DNA from: Rhodoferax sp. U2-2l
GTDB taxonomy: Bacteria; Pseudomonadota; Gammaproteobacteria; Burkholderiales; Burkholderiaceae_C
Direction of reading: 5' to 3'
Length of the DNA: 64,000 bases
Assembly: GCF_020594515.1 (NCBI RefSeq)
Contig: NZ_JAJCTH010000019.1
Coordinates: 1-64,000 of the forward strand
Notes under the pieces: generated by a model
The model's input: the letters and a program-made list of their open reading frames with translations, nothing else
Told to the model about the DNA's origin: nothing
Databases searched by the model: none
Shown: piece after piece, positions 17,407 to 26,945 of the stretch
Position numbering within the stretch: position 1 is the stretch's first letter
How the letters are laid out: each line of letters starts with the position of its first letter
Program-made: the position numbers and the translations under genes

Positions 17407-18834
17407 TCAGGCACACGTCTTGGCAATGAAGTCTTTGACAGCGGCAGCGTCCGCAGCCATCTCGACGACCCGCTTGGGCAACGCTTCAATGCCATCGAAC
17501 TTGGGCGGCCGATCCGGCTCGCGACCGGTCGCCTCGACGATGGTCTCGGAAAACTTGATCGGCAGTGCGGTCTCCAGCACGATCATCGGGACACCGGCTT
17601 GCAGGTGCTCGCGGGCCACCTTGACACCGTCGGCGGTGTGCGGGTCGATCATCATCGCGTGGCGCTCAAACGTGTCTTTGATGGTGGCCAGACGGTTGGC
17701 GTGGGTGCTGGTGCCGCTGACAAAACCATAACGCAGGCGGCAGTCGTTGAAGGCCGGGTGCTGGCTCAGGTCAAACCGGCCATCACGCGCCAGCGCATCA
17801 CCAAACAGCGCCTTGACACGCGCACCGTCTCGGCCTAACAGGTCAAAAATGAAGCGCTCGAAGTTGCTGGCCTTGGAGATGTCCATCGACGGGCTGGACG
17901 TTTCATGCGTGTCGCTGCTGGTGCGCACACGGTAGACACCCGTCTGGAAGAACTCGGCCAGCACGTCATTTTCGTTGGTGGCCACCACCAGTTTGGCCAC
18001 GGGCAAGCCCATCATGCGCGCCACATGGCCCGCGCAGACGTTGCCAAAGTTGCCGCTGGGCACGGCAAAACTCACCTTCTCAGAATTCTTTTCAGTGGCC
18101 TGGAAGTAACCGGCAAAGTAGTAGACGACTTGCGCCAGCAGGCGCGCCCAGTTGATCGAGTTGACGGTGCCAATCTTGTAACGGCGCTTGAAGTCCAGGT
18201 CATTGCTGACCGCCTTGACCATGTCCTGGCAGTCGTCAAACACGCCGTCCACCGCGATGTTGAAGATGTTGTCATCCATCAGGCTGAACATCTGCGCCTG
18301 CTGGAACGGACTCATGCGGCCAGCCGGGCTGGTCATGAACACACGCACGCCTTTTTTGCCACGCATCGCGTATTCGGCGGCGCTGCCGGTGTCGCCACTG
18401 GTCGCGCCCAGGATGTTGAGCTCTTCGCCACGGCGCGCCAGTTCGTATTCGAACAGGTTGCCCAGCAGCTGCATCGCCATGTCCTTGAACGCCAGCGTCG
18501 GGCCGTTGGAGAGAGCCTCCAGCCAGATGCCGTTGTCCAGATGACGCAGCGGCACGATCTCGCCGGTGCCAAACACCTCGGCGGTGTAGGTCTTGGCGCA
18601 GATGGCGCGCAGGTCGTCAGCCGGGATGTCGTCGATATAGAGCGACAGGATCTCGAAAGCCAGCTCAGCGTAACCCTGCACGTGGTAAACCTTGCGCCAG
18701 CGACTCAGGGTGGCGTCATCCACCTGGGGATAGGACTCGGGCAGGTACAGGCCACCATCGGGCGCCAGGCCTTCGAGCAGGATGTCACAAAACCGCTTGG
18801 GGCTGTGGTCGCCGCGGGTGGAGAGGTAGTTCAT
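17407..18834 (-). CDS. thrC: Threonine synthase
   Basis: The 475-residue PLP enzyme converts O-phosphohomoserine to threonine. The PLP lysine is K117 in GPTLAFKDMAMQ. The N-terminus MNYLSTRGDHSPKRF and the phosphate-binding ATSGDTGSAA are diagnostic of the long (type I) threonine synthases. The start ATG shares one base with the hom stop (TGATG), indicating translational coupling of the last two threonine-branch enzymes encoded here. Confidence 0.96.
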   Translation of the reverse strand: MNYLSTRGDHSPKRFCDILLEGLAPDGGLYLPESYPQVDDATLSRWRKVYHVQGYAELAFEILSLYIDDIPADDLRAICAKTYTAEVFGTGEIVPLRHLDNGIWLEALSNGPTLAFKDMAMQLLGNLFEYELARRGEELNILGATSGDTGSAAEYAMRGKKGVRVFMTSPAGRMSPFQQAQMFSLMDDNIFNIAVDGVFDDCQDMVKAVSNDLDFKRRYKIGTVNSINWARLLAQVVYYFAGYFQATEKNSEKVSFAVPSGNFGNVCAGHVARMMGLPVAKLVVATNENDVLAEFFQTGVYRVRTSSDTHETSSPSMDISKASNFERFIFDLLGRDGARVKALFGDALARDGRFDLSQHPAFNDCRLRYGFVSGTSTHANRLATIKDTFERHAMMIDPHTADGVKVAREHLQAGVPMIVLETALPIKFSETIVEATGREPDRPPKFDGIEALPKRVVEMAADAAAVKDFIAKTCA

Positions 18835-20192
18835 CAGGCCAGTTCCTCCTTGCGGATGCGGGTGATGGGCTCCAACACGCTCGGCAGGGCCTGCATCTGG
18901 GCAATGGCGGCGTTCATGCAGGCTTCCACACAGTCGTGGGTCAAAATGATCACATCGGTTTGTGGCACCTGGCCAATACTTGCCTCGCCGCTGATCTCGT
19001 CAGCCTCGCGTTGCAACACCGCGTCGATGCTGATGCCCGCCTCGGCCAGGATGCCGGTCACCTTGGCCAACACACCGGTCTCATCGGCCACCCGCAGGCG
19101 CAGGTAATAACTGGTGACCACTTCGCTCATCGGCAGCACCGGCAGGTCGCTCATGGCATTGGGCTGGAAGGCCAAATGTGGCACGCGGTGCGCGGCATCA
19201 GCGGTGTGCAGGCGGGTGATGTCGACCAGGTCGGCAATCACCGCGCTGGCGGTGGGTTCACTGCCCGCACCCTTGCCGTAATAGAGCGTGGTGCCGACCG
19301 CGTCACCCTGCACTACCACGGCGTTCATGGCACCTTCCACATTGGCGATCAAGCGTTTGGCGGGAATCAGGCAGGGGTGCACACGCAGCTCGATACCGTC
19401 GGCTGTGCCCTTGGTCGCGTCGCCTTGGCGACGCCTAGTTATTCCCAGCAGCTTGATGCGGTAGCCCAGTTGCTCGGCGTATTTGATGTCGGCGGCGCCG
19501 AGTTTGGTGATGCCTTCAATGTAGGCCTTGTCAAACTGCACCGGCACACCAAAGGCGATGGCGCTCATGAGTGTGGCCTTGTGGGCGGCGTCGACACCTT
19601 CGATGTCAAAGGTCGGGTCAGCTTCGGCGTAACCCAGCGCCTGGGCTTCCTTGAGCACCACAGCAAAGTCCAGGCCCTTGTCGCGCATTTCGCTCAGGAT
19701 GAAGTTGGTGGTGCCGTTGATGATGCCGGCAATCCACTGGATGCGGTTGGCAGTCAGCCCTTCGCGCAGCGCCTTGATGATCGGGATGCCACCGGCCACG
19801 GCGGCCTCAAACGCCACCATCACACCTTTGGCGGACGCTGCCGCAAAAATCTCGGTGCCATGCACTGCCAGCAGCGCCTTGTTGGCGGTGACCACATGTT
19901 TGCCTGCGGCAATGGCTTCCAACACCAAAGCTTTGGCGATGCCGTAACCACCAATCAGCTCAATCACGATGTCGATGTCGGGGTTGGCGATGACCGCACG
20001 GGCGTCGCTGACCACGTTCACACCGGGTCCGACCAGCTCCTGGGCGCGCGCCACATTGAGGTCGGCCACCATCGTGATCTCAATGCCACGGCCAGCACGG
20101 CGTTTGATTTCTTCCTGGTTGCGTTGCAGCACATTGAACGTGCCTGAACCCACCACACCGATGCCGAGCAGACCAACTTGAATAGGTTTCAT
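18834..20192 (-). CDS. hom: Homoserine dehydrogenase
   Basis: The 452-residue enzyme reduces aspartate semialdehyde to homoserine. It has an NAD(P)-binding GLLGIGVVGSGTF at the N-terminus, the catalytic domain motifs TANKALLAVHG, GIINGTTNFIL and YAEADPTFDIEGVDAAHK, and a C-terminal ACT domain (about 360-450, YYLRLRVADETGVLAKV) for feedback by threonine. The ATG at 20192 is preferred over the TTG at 20201. At about residues 248-258 there is a short extra segment (TRRRQGDATKGTADG) where relatives read roughly TRRTDKG; its DNA holds a perfect GCGTCGCC-TT-GGCGACGC hairpin (19417-19434). Confidence 0.95.
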   Translation of the reverse strand: MKPIQVGLLGIGVVGSGTFNVLQRNQEEIKRRAGRGIEITMVADLNVARAQELVGPGVNVVSDARAVIANPDIDIVIELIGGYGIAKALVLEAIAAGKHVVTANKALLAVHGTEIFAAASAKGVMVAFEAAVAGGIPIIKALREGLTANRIQWIAGIINGTTNFILSEMRDKGLDFAVVLKEAQALGYAEADPTFDIEGVDAAHKATLMSAIAFGVPVQFDKAYIEGITKLGAADIKYAEQLGYRIKLLGITRRRQGDATKGTADGIELRVHPCLIPAKRLIANVEGAMNAVVVQGDAVGTTLYYGKGAGSEPTASAVIADLVDITRLHTADAAHRVPHLAFQPNAMSDLPVLPMSEVVTSYYLRLRVADETGVLAKVTGILAEAGISIDAVLQREADEISGEASIGQVPQTDVIILTHDCVEACMNAAIAQMQALPSVLEPITRIRKEELA

Positions 20193-20198
20193 GATTTT

Positions 20199-20268
20199 CA
20201 ATAGTTACAGGTTAAATTAGCCTCTGGCCCTTATGCAATAAGCGCGAGTAGCTCTAAAAAACAGAGTG
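20199..20268. repeat. Dispersed AT-rich palindromic repeat, copy in the hom/alaA gap
   Basis: The minus strand reads GAGCTACTCGCGCTTATTGC, then ATAAGGGCCAGAGGCTAATT. It is the same element as at 24486-24530 and 49751-49797. It fills most of the 78-bp gap between the aminotransferase stop and the hom start, both on the minus strand, and leaves little room for a separate hom promoter. Confidence 0.6.
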
Positions 20269-20270
20269 AG

Positions 20271-21497
20271 TCAGTTGCTGTGGCGCTTGCGGTAGCCTTC
20301 CAGAAACTTGGCAATCCGACCGATGGCCACACGCAAATCTTCCTCATGTGGCAAAAACACAATGCGGAAATGGTCCGGCTGCGGCCAGTTGAAGCCGGTG
20401 CCCTGCACCAGCATCACCCGTGTTTCACGCAGCAGTTCCAGGAAAAACTGGCGGTCGTCGGTGATCGGGTACAGCGTCGGATCCAGCTTGGGGAACATGT
20501 AGAGCGCAGCCTCAGGCTTGACACAGCTCACGCCGGGGATGGCGGTGATCAGCTCATAGGCCAGGTCGCGCTGTCGGCGCAGGCGCCCGCCCTCACACAC
20601 CAGGTCGTTGATGCTCTGGTAACCGCCCAGCGCGGTCTGGATCGCCCATTGGCCGGGGACGTTGGAGCACAGCTTCATGTTCGAGAGCATGGTCAGGCCC
20701 TCGATGTAGTCTCCGGCGGCCTTCTTGTTGCCCGAGACCACCATCCAGCCGGCGCGGTAACCGCAGGATCGGTAACTCTTAGAGAGCGAGTTGAAGGTCA
20801 ACGTCAGCACGTCTGTCGACAGGCTAGCCAGCGCCGTGTGTTTGACACCGTCGTAAAGCACCTTGTCGTACACCTCGTCAGCCAAAATCACCAAGCCGTG
20901 TTCACGGGCGATGGTCACAATACCCTGGAGCAGTTCATCGCTGTACAACACACCGGTCGGGTTGTTCGGGTTGATCACCACGATGCCCTTGGTCCGGGGT
21001 GTGATCTTGGCGCGGATATCGTCCAGGTCCGGCATCCAGCCATTGGCCTCGTCACACAGGTAATGCACCGGTGTGCCACCCGACAGGCTGGTCGATGCGG
21101 TCCACAGCGGGTAGTCGGGCATCGGCAGCAGCAGCTCGTCGCCGTTGTCGAGCAAGGCGTTGGTGGCCATGGTGATGAGTTCACTGGCGCCATTGCCCAG
21201 GTAGATGTCGTCGAGCGTCACACCCACAATGCCCTGCTTCTGGGTTTCGTGCATGACCGCCTTGCGCGCCGCAAAAATGCCCTTGCTGTCCGAATAACCC
21301 GCCGAATTGGGCAGGTTGCGGATCATGTCCTGCTGGATCTCTTCGGGCGCATCAAAACCAAACACCGCCAAGTTGCCCAGGTTGAGCTTGATGATCTTCT
21401 GGCCTTCATCTTCCATCTGGCGCGCCGCGTCCATGATCGGACCGCGGATGTCGTAAAGCACATTGGCCAGTTTGGCTGATTTGCGTATGGTTTTCAA
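20271..21497 (-). CDS. alaA: Alanine-type PLP-dependent aminotransferase (AlaA-like)
   Basis: The 408-residue class I aminotransferase resembles AlaA, which makes alanine from pyruvate and glutamate. The family N-terminus is KTIRKSAKLANVLYDIRGPI, followed by INPNNPTGVLYS and the PLP lysine in FNSLSKSYRSCGYRAGWM. The TTG at 21497 is chosen: it follows GGAGGG and gives the usual N-terminus, and an AT-rich -10-like segment lies just upstream. An ATG at 21548 is the alternative and would add 17 residues. It lies upstream of hom on the same strand, separated by a repeat. Confidence 0.87.
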   Translation of the reverse strand: MKTIRKSAKLANVLYDIRGPIMDAARQMEDEGQKIIKLNLGNLAVFGFDAPEEIQQDMIRNLPNSAGYSDSKGIFAARKAVMHETQKQGIVGVTLDDIYLGNGASELITMATNALLDNGDELLLPMPDYPLWTASTSLSGGTPVHYLCDEANGWMPDLDDIRAKITPRTKGIVVINPNNPTGVLYSDELLQGIVTIAREHGLVILADEVYDKVLYDGVKHTALASLSTDVLTLTFNSLSKSYRSCGYRAGWMVVSGNKKAAGDYIEGLTMLSNMKLCSNVPGQWAIQTALGGYQSINDLVCEGGRLRRQRDLAYELITAIPGVSCVKPEAALYMFPKLDPTLYPITDDRQFFLELLRETRVMLVQGTGFNWPQPDHFRIVFLPHEEDLRVAIGRIAKFLEGYRKRHSN

Positions 21498-21626
21498 AGT
21501 CCCTCCGGGAGTGGCTGCACGTGGGCGAAACTTATAATTTGACCACAAGTGTTTGGCCGTTTGTCCGCGTTGCCGTCACTCGTTTGGTCCAAGCCGATCT
21601 ACGGCCCCTGTAACTTCTGCAACACG

Positions 21627-21995
21627 ATGAAAATACACCCTGACAAGATCAACGTCCAGTCGATCTGGGGCTATGGCCCAGGCTGGGTGCAGGTAGCTGA
21701 CCAGAAAATCACCCACAGTGTCATCATTGGCTCACGCGGCGAGCGCATCAACTGGCTGTGTGAACGCTTTGAGGATCTGACGACCGGCCATTTCGATCAA
21801 CTGGCCGAATTGCGCACCGAGCTGGTCATCTTTGGCAGTGGCGACAAACTGCGATTTGTCAACCCGGCCCTGTCCCGTGCGTTGATCGAGCAACAAATTG
21901 GCCTGGAAACCATGGACACACACGCCGCTTGCCGCACTTACAACATTCTGGCCTCTGAGGGGCGCTGCGTCGCTGTGGCACTTCTAATGCGTTAA
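21627..21995 (+). CDS. Mth938-like domain protein (DUF498)
   Basis: The 122-residue protein belongs to the Mth938/NDUFAF3-like family, a small alpha/beta fold of unknown bacterial function. Recognisable stretches are NVQSIWGYGPGWVQVADQ, LVIFGSGDKLRFV, IGLETMDTHAACRTYNILASEGRCVA-type ending. The ATG at 21627 gives the usual N-terminus; the open frame before it is rejected. It diverges from the aminotransferase, and a TATAAT at 21533-21538 on this strand is a good -10 candidate. Confidence 0.85.
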   Translation: MKIHPDKINVQSIWGYGPGWVQVADQKITHSVIIGSRGERINWLCERFEDLTTGHFDQLAELRTELVIFGSGDKLRFVNPALSRALIEQQIGLETMDTHAACRTYNILASEGRCVAVALLMR

Positions 21996-22096
21996 AATCC
22001 AAGGTTGGCAGTCGGGGGCGCCGCAGCGCTATAACAAAAGGATAGTGCCCACGACTTGAGAGACTGACGCATCCTGTCACACGAGACCGAAGCACC

Positions 22097-22582
22097 ATGG
22101 CGATTGTTGTCAATAAACCCATCCCCGAATTTGAATCCAATGCCACTGGCGGTATCCGGGTCACCAACACCTCCCACCTTGGTCACATTGTTGTCTTGTA
22201 TTTTTATCCCAAAGACAACACCCCAGGTTGTACCACCGAAGCCATGCAGTTCCGCGACAGGTACAAGGATTTTGTCAAGGCAGGCGCCACGGTGTTCGGC
22301 GTGTCGCGCGACAACATGAAGTCGCACGACGATTTCAAGCAGAAGCTGGAACTCCCGTTTGAGTTGATCGCCGACACCGAAGAAAAAATGTGCCACATGT
22401 TTGGTGTGGTCAAAAACAAGATCATGTACGGCAAAAAGGTCAAGGGCATTGAGCGCAGCACCTTCCTGATCGGTGCCGACGGCTACCTCAAGGAAGAATG
22501 GCGCGGCCTGAAAGTGCCAGGCCATGTGGACGAGGTGCTGGAGGCCGTCAAGACGCTCAAAAAAGCCGCGATACCAGCTTGA
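22097..22582 (+). CDS. bcp: Peroxiredoxin of the Bcp/PrxQ family
   Basis: The 161-residue thiol peroxidase reduces hydroperoxides. The peroxidatic cysteine is C45 in DNTPGCTTEAMQFRD. The common PrxQ resolving cysteine five residues later is absent (M50). The only other cysteine is C99 in EEKMCHMFGVV, so resolution may use C99 or an external thiol. R-V-S-RDN and the KGIERSTFLIG segment fit the family. It follows the Mth938 gene by 101 bp, with TAAAAT just past that stop as a likely -10, and is followed by a strong terminator. Confidence 0.93.
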   Translation: MAIVVNKPIPEFESNATGGIRVTNTSHLGHIVVLYFYPKDNTPGCTTEAMQFRDRYKDFVKAGATVFGVSRDNMKSHDDFKQKLELPFELIADTEEKMCHMFGVVKNKIMYGKKVKGIERSTFLIGADGYLKEEWRGLKVPGHVDEVLEAVKTLKKAAIPA

Positions 22583-22700
22583 TCCGTCCTTGCTGCTGAG
22601 GTTGAGATTTTGTTTCCAACGAATCCCCGCCTTGTATCCTGGTCAAATGGCTCATGCATAATGATTTGAATGTTGCTGACAGTTTCGACCGATTCTTTTG

Positions 22701-22740
22701 AAACAGCCGCCGTGGTGACATGGCGGCTGTTTTGCTTTTA
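22701..22740 (+). terminator. Strong intrinsic terminator after bcp
   Basis: The arms AAACAGCCGCC and GGCGGCTGTTT pair perfectly over 11 bp around a 10-nt loop and run into TTTGCTTTTA. It is 119 bp after bcp and 32 bp before the PhoH gene. A -10-like CATAAT near 22659 lies before it, so a transcript starting there would meet the hairpin within the PhoH leader. Confidence 0.8.
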
Positions 22741-22771
22741 AAGCTACCTTTAACTCACTTCGAGAGTTTTC

Positions 22772-24481
22772 ATGCCTTTGCCCTCTGCACCCACCAAACG
22801 CGCTGCCTTGTTGTCACTGCAAGAGTATGAAATACCCGCCAAACCGCGGCCCAGGGCCAAATCTGCCAGCAAGGGCGAGGCACCCAGTCCGCCAGCAGTG
22901 CAGACCAGCACGTCCCCTGCTGATCTGGTTGACGTAACGGCATCGCCTGCGCCCGCGCCGACGCGTTCGCAGGCACCGAAGTCTTTCAAACCAGCCACAA
23001 CCACACCAGCGCCCACGGCGGTGACCGCCACGCCACCTACCGCGGCGACCAAAACGCCCGAGCGCGTGAAAGGCAAAGCCAAGCGCCCGGTGGGACCCAA
23101 GCGCCTGTTTGTGCTCGACACCAATGTGCTGTTGCACGACCCCACCTGTCTGTTCCGTTTTGAAGAACACGACATCTTTTTGCCGATGATCGTGCTCGAA
23201 GAGCTCGACGCCCACAAAAAAGGCATGACCGAGGTGGCCCGCAACGGCCGCCAGACCAGCCGCTCGCTGGACGCGCTGGCCGAACATCAAGGTGGCGACA
23301 TCACAACCGGCCTGCCGCTGGACGCCACCGGTCACCCGGAGGCCCGCGGTCGCCTGTTCTTCCAGACGCAGCTGCTCAACTACGACCTGCCGCTGAGCCT
23401 GCCCCAAGGCAAGGCTGACAACCAGATCCTGGGGGTGGTCGAAGCCCTGCGCCAGCAACATGCGCCGCGTGAGGTGGTGCTGGTGTCCAAAGACATCAAC
23501 ATGCGCGTCAAAGCGCGCGCCCTGGGTCTACTGACCGACGACTACCAAAATGACAAAACACTGGAAGACGGCGATCTGCTGTACTCCGGTGCTTATGCGC
23601 TACCCGCTGATTTCTGGATCACCCACGGCAAGTCGGTGGAAAGCTGGCAGCAGGGTGCCCAAACGTTCTACCGCATCAGCGGTCCGGTGGTGCCGCAGTT
23701 GCTGGTGAACCAGTTTGTCTATTTCGAGTCACCGGGTGAACCCAGCCTGTACGCCAAGGTGACTGAAATCCGGGGCAAGGTGGCGGTGTTCAAAACGCTA
23801 CGCGACTTCACCCACCTGAAAAATGCGGTCTGGGGCATCACCACCCGCAACCGCGAGCAAAACTTTGCCATGAACCTGCTGATGGACCCGGAGGTCGACT
23901 TTGTCACCCTGACGGGCACCGCCGGCACCGGCAAAACGCTGATGGCGCTGGCCTCGGGCTTGACGCAGGTGCTCGACGAGCGGCGCTACACCGAGATCAT
24001 CGTCACCCGCGCCACGGTCAGCGTGGGTGAAGACATCGGCTTTTTGCCGGGCACCGAGGAAGAAAAAATGGGCCCGTGGATGGGTGCGCTCGATGACAAC
24101 CTGGAAGTGCTGGGCAAAACCGACACCGCCGCTGGCGAATGGGGTCGCGCTGCCACCAACGAGTTGATCCGCAGCCGCATCAAAATCAAGAGCATGAACT
24201 TCATGCGCGGGCGCACCTTCCTGAACAAATACGTGATCATCGATGAGGCGCAAAACCTGACGCCCAAGCAGATGAAAACGCTCATTACCCGCGCCGGCCC
24301 CGGCACCAAAATCATCTGTATGGGCAACATTGCGCAGATCGACACACCCTATTTGACCGAAGGCTCCTCCGGCCTGACTTACGCCGTGGACAAGTTCAAG
24401 GGCTGGGCGCACAGCGGGCACATCACTTTGGCGCGGGGTGAGCGCTCAAGGCTGGCAGACTTTGCCAGTGAAGTGCTTTAA
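22772..24481 (+). CDS. PIN domain-PhoH family ATPase
   Basis: The 569-residue protein has an Ala/Pro/Thr-rich, probably disordered N-terminus (1-108), then a PIN ribonuclease domain (about 110-260) starting RLFVLDTNVLLHD with active-site D116 and IVLEELDAHKKG. A PhoH P-loop ATPase domain follows (about 350-569), with Walker A LTGTAGTGKT near 381 and Walker B VIIDEAQNLTP. PIN-PhoH proteins (YlaK/PhoH2 type) are regarded as RNA helicase-ribonucleases. It is a single gene between bcp and the convergent dnaB. The long N-terminal tail is the only unusual part. Confidence 0.92.
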   Translation: MPLPSAPTKRAALLSLQEYEIPAKPRPRAKSASKGEAPSPPAVQTSTSPADLVDVTASPAPAPTRSQAPKSFKPATTTPAPTAVTATPPTAATKTPERVKGKAKRPVGPKRLFVLDTNVLLHDPTCLFRFEEHDIFLPMIVLEELDAHKKGMTEVARNGRQTSRSLDALAEHQGGDITTGLPLDATGHPEARGRLFFQTQLLNYDLPLSLPQGKADNQILGVVEALRQQHAPREVVLVSKDINMRVKARALGLLTDDYQNDKTLEDGDLLYSGAYALPADFWITHGKSVESWQQGAQTFYRISGPVVPQLLVNQFVYFESPGEPSLYAKVTEIRGKVAVFKTLRDFTHLKNAVWGITTRNREQNFAMNLLMDPEVDFVTLTGTAGTGKTLMALASGLTQVLDERRYTEIIVTRATVSVGEDIGFLPGTEEEKMGPWMGALDDNLEVLGKTDTAAGEWGRAATNELIRSRIKIKSMNFMRGRTFLNKYVIIDEAQNLTPKQMKTLITRAGPGTKIICMGNIAQIDTPYLTEGSSGLTYAVDKFKGWAHSGHITLARGERSRLADFASEVL

Positions 24482-24485
24482 ATTG

Positions 24486-24530
24486 AATAACTACTAGCCC
24501 TTACAAAATAAGGGCTAGAGGCTATTTCAT
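24486..24530. terminator. Dispersed repeat forming a hairpin between phoH-like gene and dnaB
   Basis: CTAGCCCTT (24494-24502) and AAGGGCTAG (24510-24518) are perfect 9-bp arms. This is the cleanest copy of the repeat also seen at 20199 and 49751. It sits between two convergent genes and is followed by GAGGCTATTTCAT, so it may act as a bidirectional terminator. The rest of the gap up to 24578 is featureless. Confidence 0.6.
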
Positions 24531-24578
24531 CTATCAACCTGATGATGAGTGGGCCTACCTGGACCCGTCTCAGCAGGC

Positions 24579-25988
24579 CTAGAAGTCACCGGTGCCGCCG
24601 CTAGCCAAAGACTCAAACTTGGTGATGTTTTTCAGGAATGCCAGCTTGACAATCCCGGTCGGGCCATTACGCTGCTTGGCAATGATCACCTCGGCCACAC
24701 CAGGCTCTTTGGAGGTTTCGCGGTTGTAGTAATCGTCGCGGTAGATGAACATGATGATGTCGGCATCCTGCTCAATGGCGCCGGATTCGCGCAAGTCGCT
24801 CATCATGGGGCGTTTGTCAGGACGCTGCTCCACGCTTCGGTTGAGCTGCGACAAGGCAATCACCGGGCATTTGAGCTCCTTGGCCAGCATTTTTAAACCC
24901 CGGGAAATTTCACCCAACTCGGTGGCCCGGTTTTCACCATCGCTGCCGTTGGAGCCACTCATCAACTGCAAATAGTCCACCACAATCAGGCCGAGCTGGC
25001 CGCATTGCCGCGACAGGCGCCGCGCATTGGCGCGCAACTCGCTGGAGGTGAGGCCCGCAGTTTCATCAATGTGCAGCGAAATGGTGCGCAACTTCTCAAT
25101 GGCTTCTGTCAGGCGCGGCCATTCGTCGTCGGTCAGCTTGCCCGTGCGCAGGTGGCCCTGGTCGATGCGGCCAATGGAGCCCACAATACGCACCGCCAAC
25201 TGGGCGGCACCCATTTCCATCGAGAACACCGCCACCGGCAGGCCCTCGTTCATTGCCACATGCTCGGCAATGTTGATGGCAAACGCCGTCTTGCCCATCG
25301 ATGGCCGTGCGGCCAGCACCACCAGGTCACCCGCCTGCAGGCCTGCGGTCATGCGATCGAGGTCGTAAAACCCGGTCGGCACACCGGTGACATCGTTCGG
25401 GTTGTCGGCCATCTCCTGGACACGGTCGAGCAAATCGACCACCAGCGTGTCCATGCTCTGAAAGCCTTGCTTGGTGCGCGCACCCTCTTCGCCAATGTTG
25501 AAGATCTTCTGCTCGGCCTCGTCCAGGATGGACGCCACAGGCCGACCCTTGGGGTTGAAGGCGTTGGCCGAGATTTCTTCGCTGGTGGAGACAAGCTTGC
25601 GCAGGATCGAGCGGTCACGCACGATCTCGGCGTAACGGCGGATGTTGCCGGCACTGGGCACGTATTGCGCCAGCGCGTTGAGGTAACTCAGGCCACCAAT
25701 CTCCTCTGCCTTGCCCGCACTTTGCAGATGCTCATACACGGTGATCACGTCAGCCGGTTTGGACGCGTTGATCAGCAACGCCATGGCAGCGAACACGGCA
25801 CGGTGTTCGTAACGGTAGAAATCCTGCTCGGTCAGCACATCACTCACCCGGTCCCAGGCGGCGTTGTCCAGCAACAAGCCACCCAAGACACTGGATTCAG
25901 CCTCAATGGAGTGCGGCGGAATGCGCAACTGTGCCACCTGGCGATCTGGTATCTGGTCGTCGTGAAGCGCGGAAAAAACAGCGGACAT
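24579..25988 (-). CDS. dnaB: Replicative DNA helicase DnaB
   Basis: The 469-residue hexameric helicase unwinds DNA at the replication fork. The N-terminal domain opens with [19 protein letters not shown]. The RecA-like domain has Walker [11 protein letters not shown] near residue 230, the SMEM motif, and [13 protein letters not shown]. No intein is present. It is downstream of the rpsF-priB-rpsR-rplI operon on the same strand, separated by a terminator. The C-terminus is [12 protein letters not shown]. Confidence 0.97.
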   Translation of the reverse strand: MSAVFSALHDDQIPDRQVAQLRIPPHSIEAESSVLGGLLLDNAAWDRVSDVLTEQDFYRYEHRAVFAAMALLINASKPADVITVYEHLQSAGKAEEIGGLSYLNALAQYVPSAGNIRRYAEIVRDRSILRKLVSTSEEISANAFNPKGRPVASILDEAEQKIFNIGEEGARTKQGFQSMDTLVVDLLDRVQEMADNPNDVTGVPTGFYDLDRMTAGLQAGDLVVLAARPSMGKTAFAINIAEHVAMNEGLPVAVFSMEMGAAQLAVRIVGSIGRIDQGHLRTGKLTDDEWPRLTEAIEKLRTISLHIDETAGLTSSELRANARRLSRQCGQLGLIVVDYLQLMSGSNGSDGENRATELGEISRGLKMLAKELKCPVIALSQLNRSVEQRPDKRPMMSDLRESGAIEQDADIIMFIYRDDYYNRETSKEPGVAEVIIAKQRNGPTGIVKLAFLKNITKFESLASGGTGDF

Positions 25989-26116
25989 GGGTGATTCCTT
26001 GGAGTCCTGAATGCTAGTGCCTGCCAGTCAGGGTGTCGAGTGAGAAGCTGGGGGCGACCTCTGTAAAACCTGTGTACAAGCTGTGCAAATGATGTCTGCA
26101 CGACAGCACCAAAACA

Positions 26117-26148
26117 AAAGCCGCCGAGGTGTACACCCCGGCGGCTTT
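26117..26148 (-). terminator. Intrinsic terminator after rplI
   Basis: AAAGCCGCCG (26117-26126) and CGGCGGCTTT (26139-26148) are perfect 10-bp arms. On the minus strand the stem runs into TTTTGTTTTGG. It lies 19 bp past the rplI stop and separates the ribosomal operon from dnaB. Confidence 0.88.
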
Positions 26149-26166
26149 GACACAATCGTGTGAAGC

Positions 26167-26619
26167 TTAAGCGGTTTCGCCGTAAACCGACACAGTGATG
26201 TCCACCACCACATCGGTGTGCAAGGCAACGCCTACCGTGCTATCGCCCACCACCTTGATGTGGCCATGTGGCATGCGAATTTGTGACTTGGCCACCGCAA
26301 AGCCAGCTTTGGTCAGCTCTTCAGCGATGTCCGCATTGGTGACGGAACCGAACAAACGGCCATCCACACCGGCTTTTTGGGTCAGTTTGCAGGTGGTACC
26401 TGCGAGCTTTTCGCCCAAAGCCTGGGATTCGGCCAGCTTTGCGGCAGCTGCTTTTTCAAGCTCAGCGCGGCGGACTTCGAATTCTTTCTTGGCGGTTTCC
26501 GTGGCGCGACGGGCGCGGCCAGACGGAATCAGGAAGTTGCGGGCGTAACCGTCTTTGACTTTGACGATTTCACCGAGGTTACCAAGGTTCACCACCTTGT
26601 CGAGCAGAATGATTTGCAT
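26167..26619 (-). CDS. rplI: 50S ribosomal protein bL9
   Basis: This is a 150-residue protein of normal length. The N-terminal domain begins [16 protein letters not shown], with the [14 protein letters not shown]-binding signature, then the long connecting helix and the C-terminal domain ([20 protein letters not shown]). It is the last gene of the rpsF operon, 12 bp after rpsR. Confidence 0.98.
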   Translation of the reverse strand: MQIILLDKVVNLGNLGEIVKVKDGYARNFLIPSGRARRATETAKKEFEVRRAELEKAAAAKLAESQALGEKLAGTTCKLTQKAGVDGRLFGSVTNADIAEELTKAGFAVAKSQIRMPHGHIKVVGDSTVGVALHTDVVVDITVSVYGETA

Positions 26620-26631
26620 GGTAGGTAGTCC

Positions 26632-26916
26632 TTAGATCTTGTGCTGATCGCTGTATGGCAGCATGGCCAAAAAGCGGGCGCGTTTGATGGCAGTGTTGAG
26701 CTGGCGCTGGAAAATCGCACGGGTTCCGGTCAGGCGGGCCGGGATGATCTTGCCGTTTTCAGCAATGAAATCACGCAGCGTGTCGATGTCTTTGTAGTCA
26801 ATCTCTTCCACACCGGTCACGGTGAAGCGGCAAAAGCGCTTGCGCTTGAACAGCAGGTTTTGTGCTGGGCGCTTGGGGCGCTTGTCTTTGTTGTTGAAAC
26901 GTTTTGGTCCGGCCAT
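26632..26916 (-). CDS. rpsR: 30S ribosomal protein bS18
   Basis: The 94-residue protein carries the S18 signature ([24 protein letters not shown]-type block, then [10 protein letters not shown]). bS18 binds bS6 and 16S rRNA on the platform of the small subunit. It has a slightly long N-terminus ([17 protein letters not shown]), common in this order. It follows priB by 29 bp. Confidence 0.98.
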   Translation of the reverse strand: MAGPKRFNNKDKRPKRPAQNLLFKRKRFCRFTVTGVEEIDYKDIDTLRDFIAENGKIIPARLTGTRAIFQRQLNTAIKRARFLAMLPYSDQHKI

Positions 26917-26945
26917 GATGGACTCCTTAAATATTTGGAAATGCG

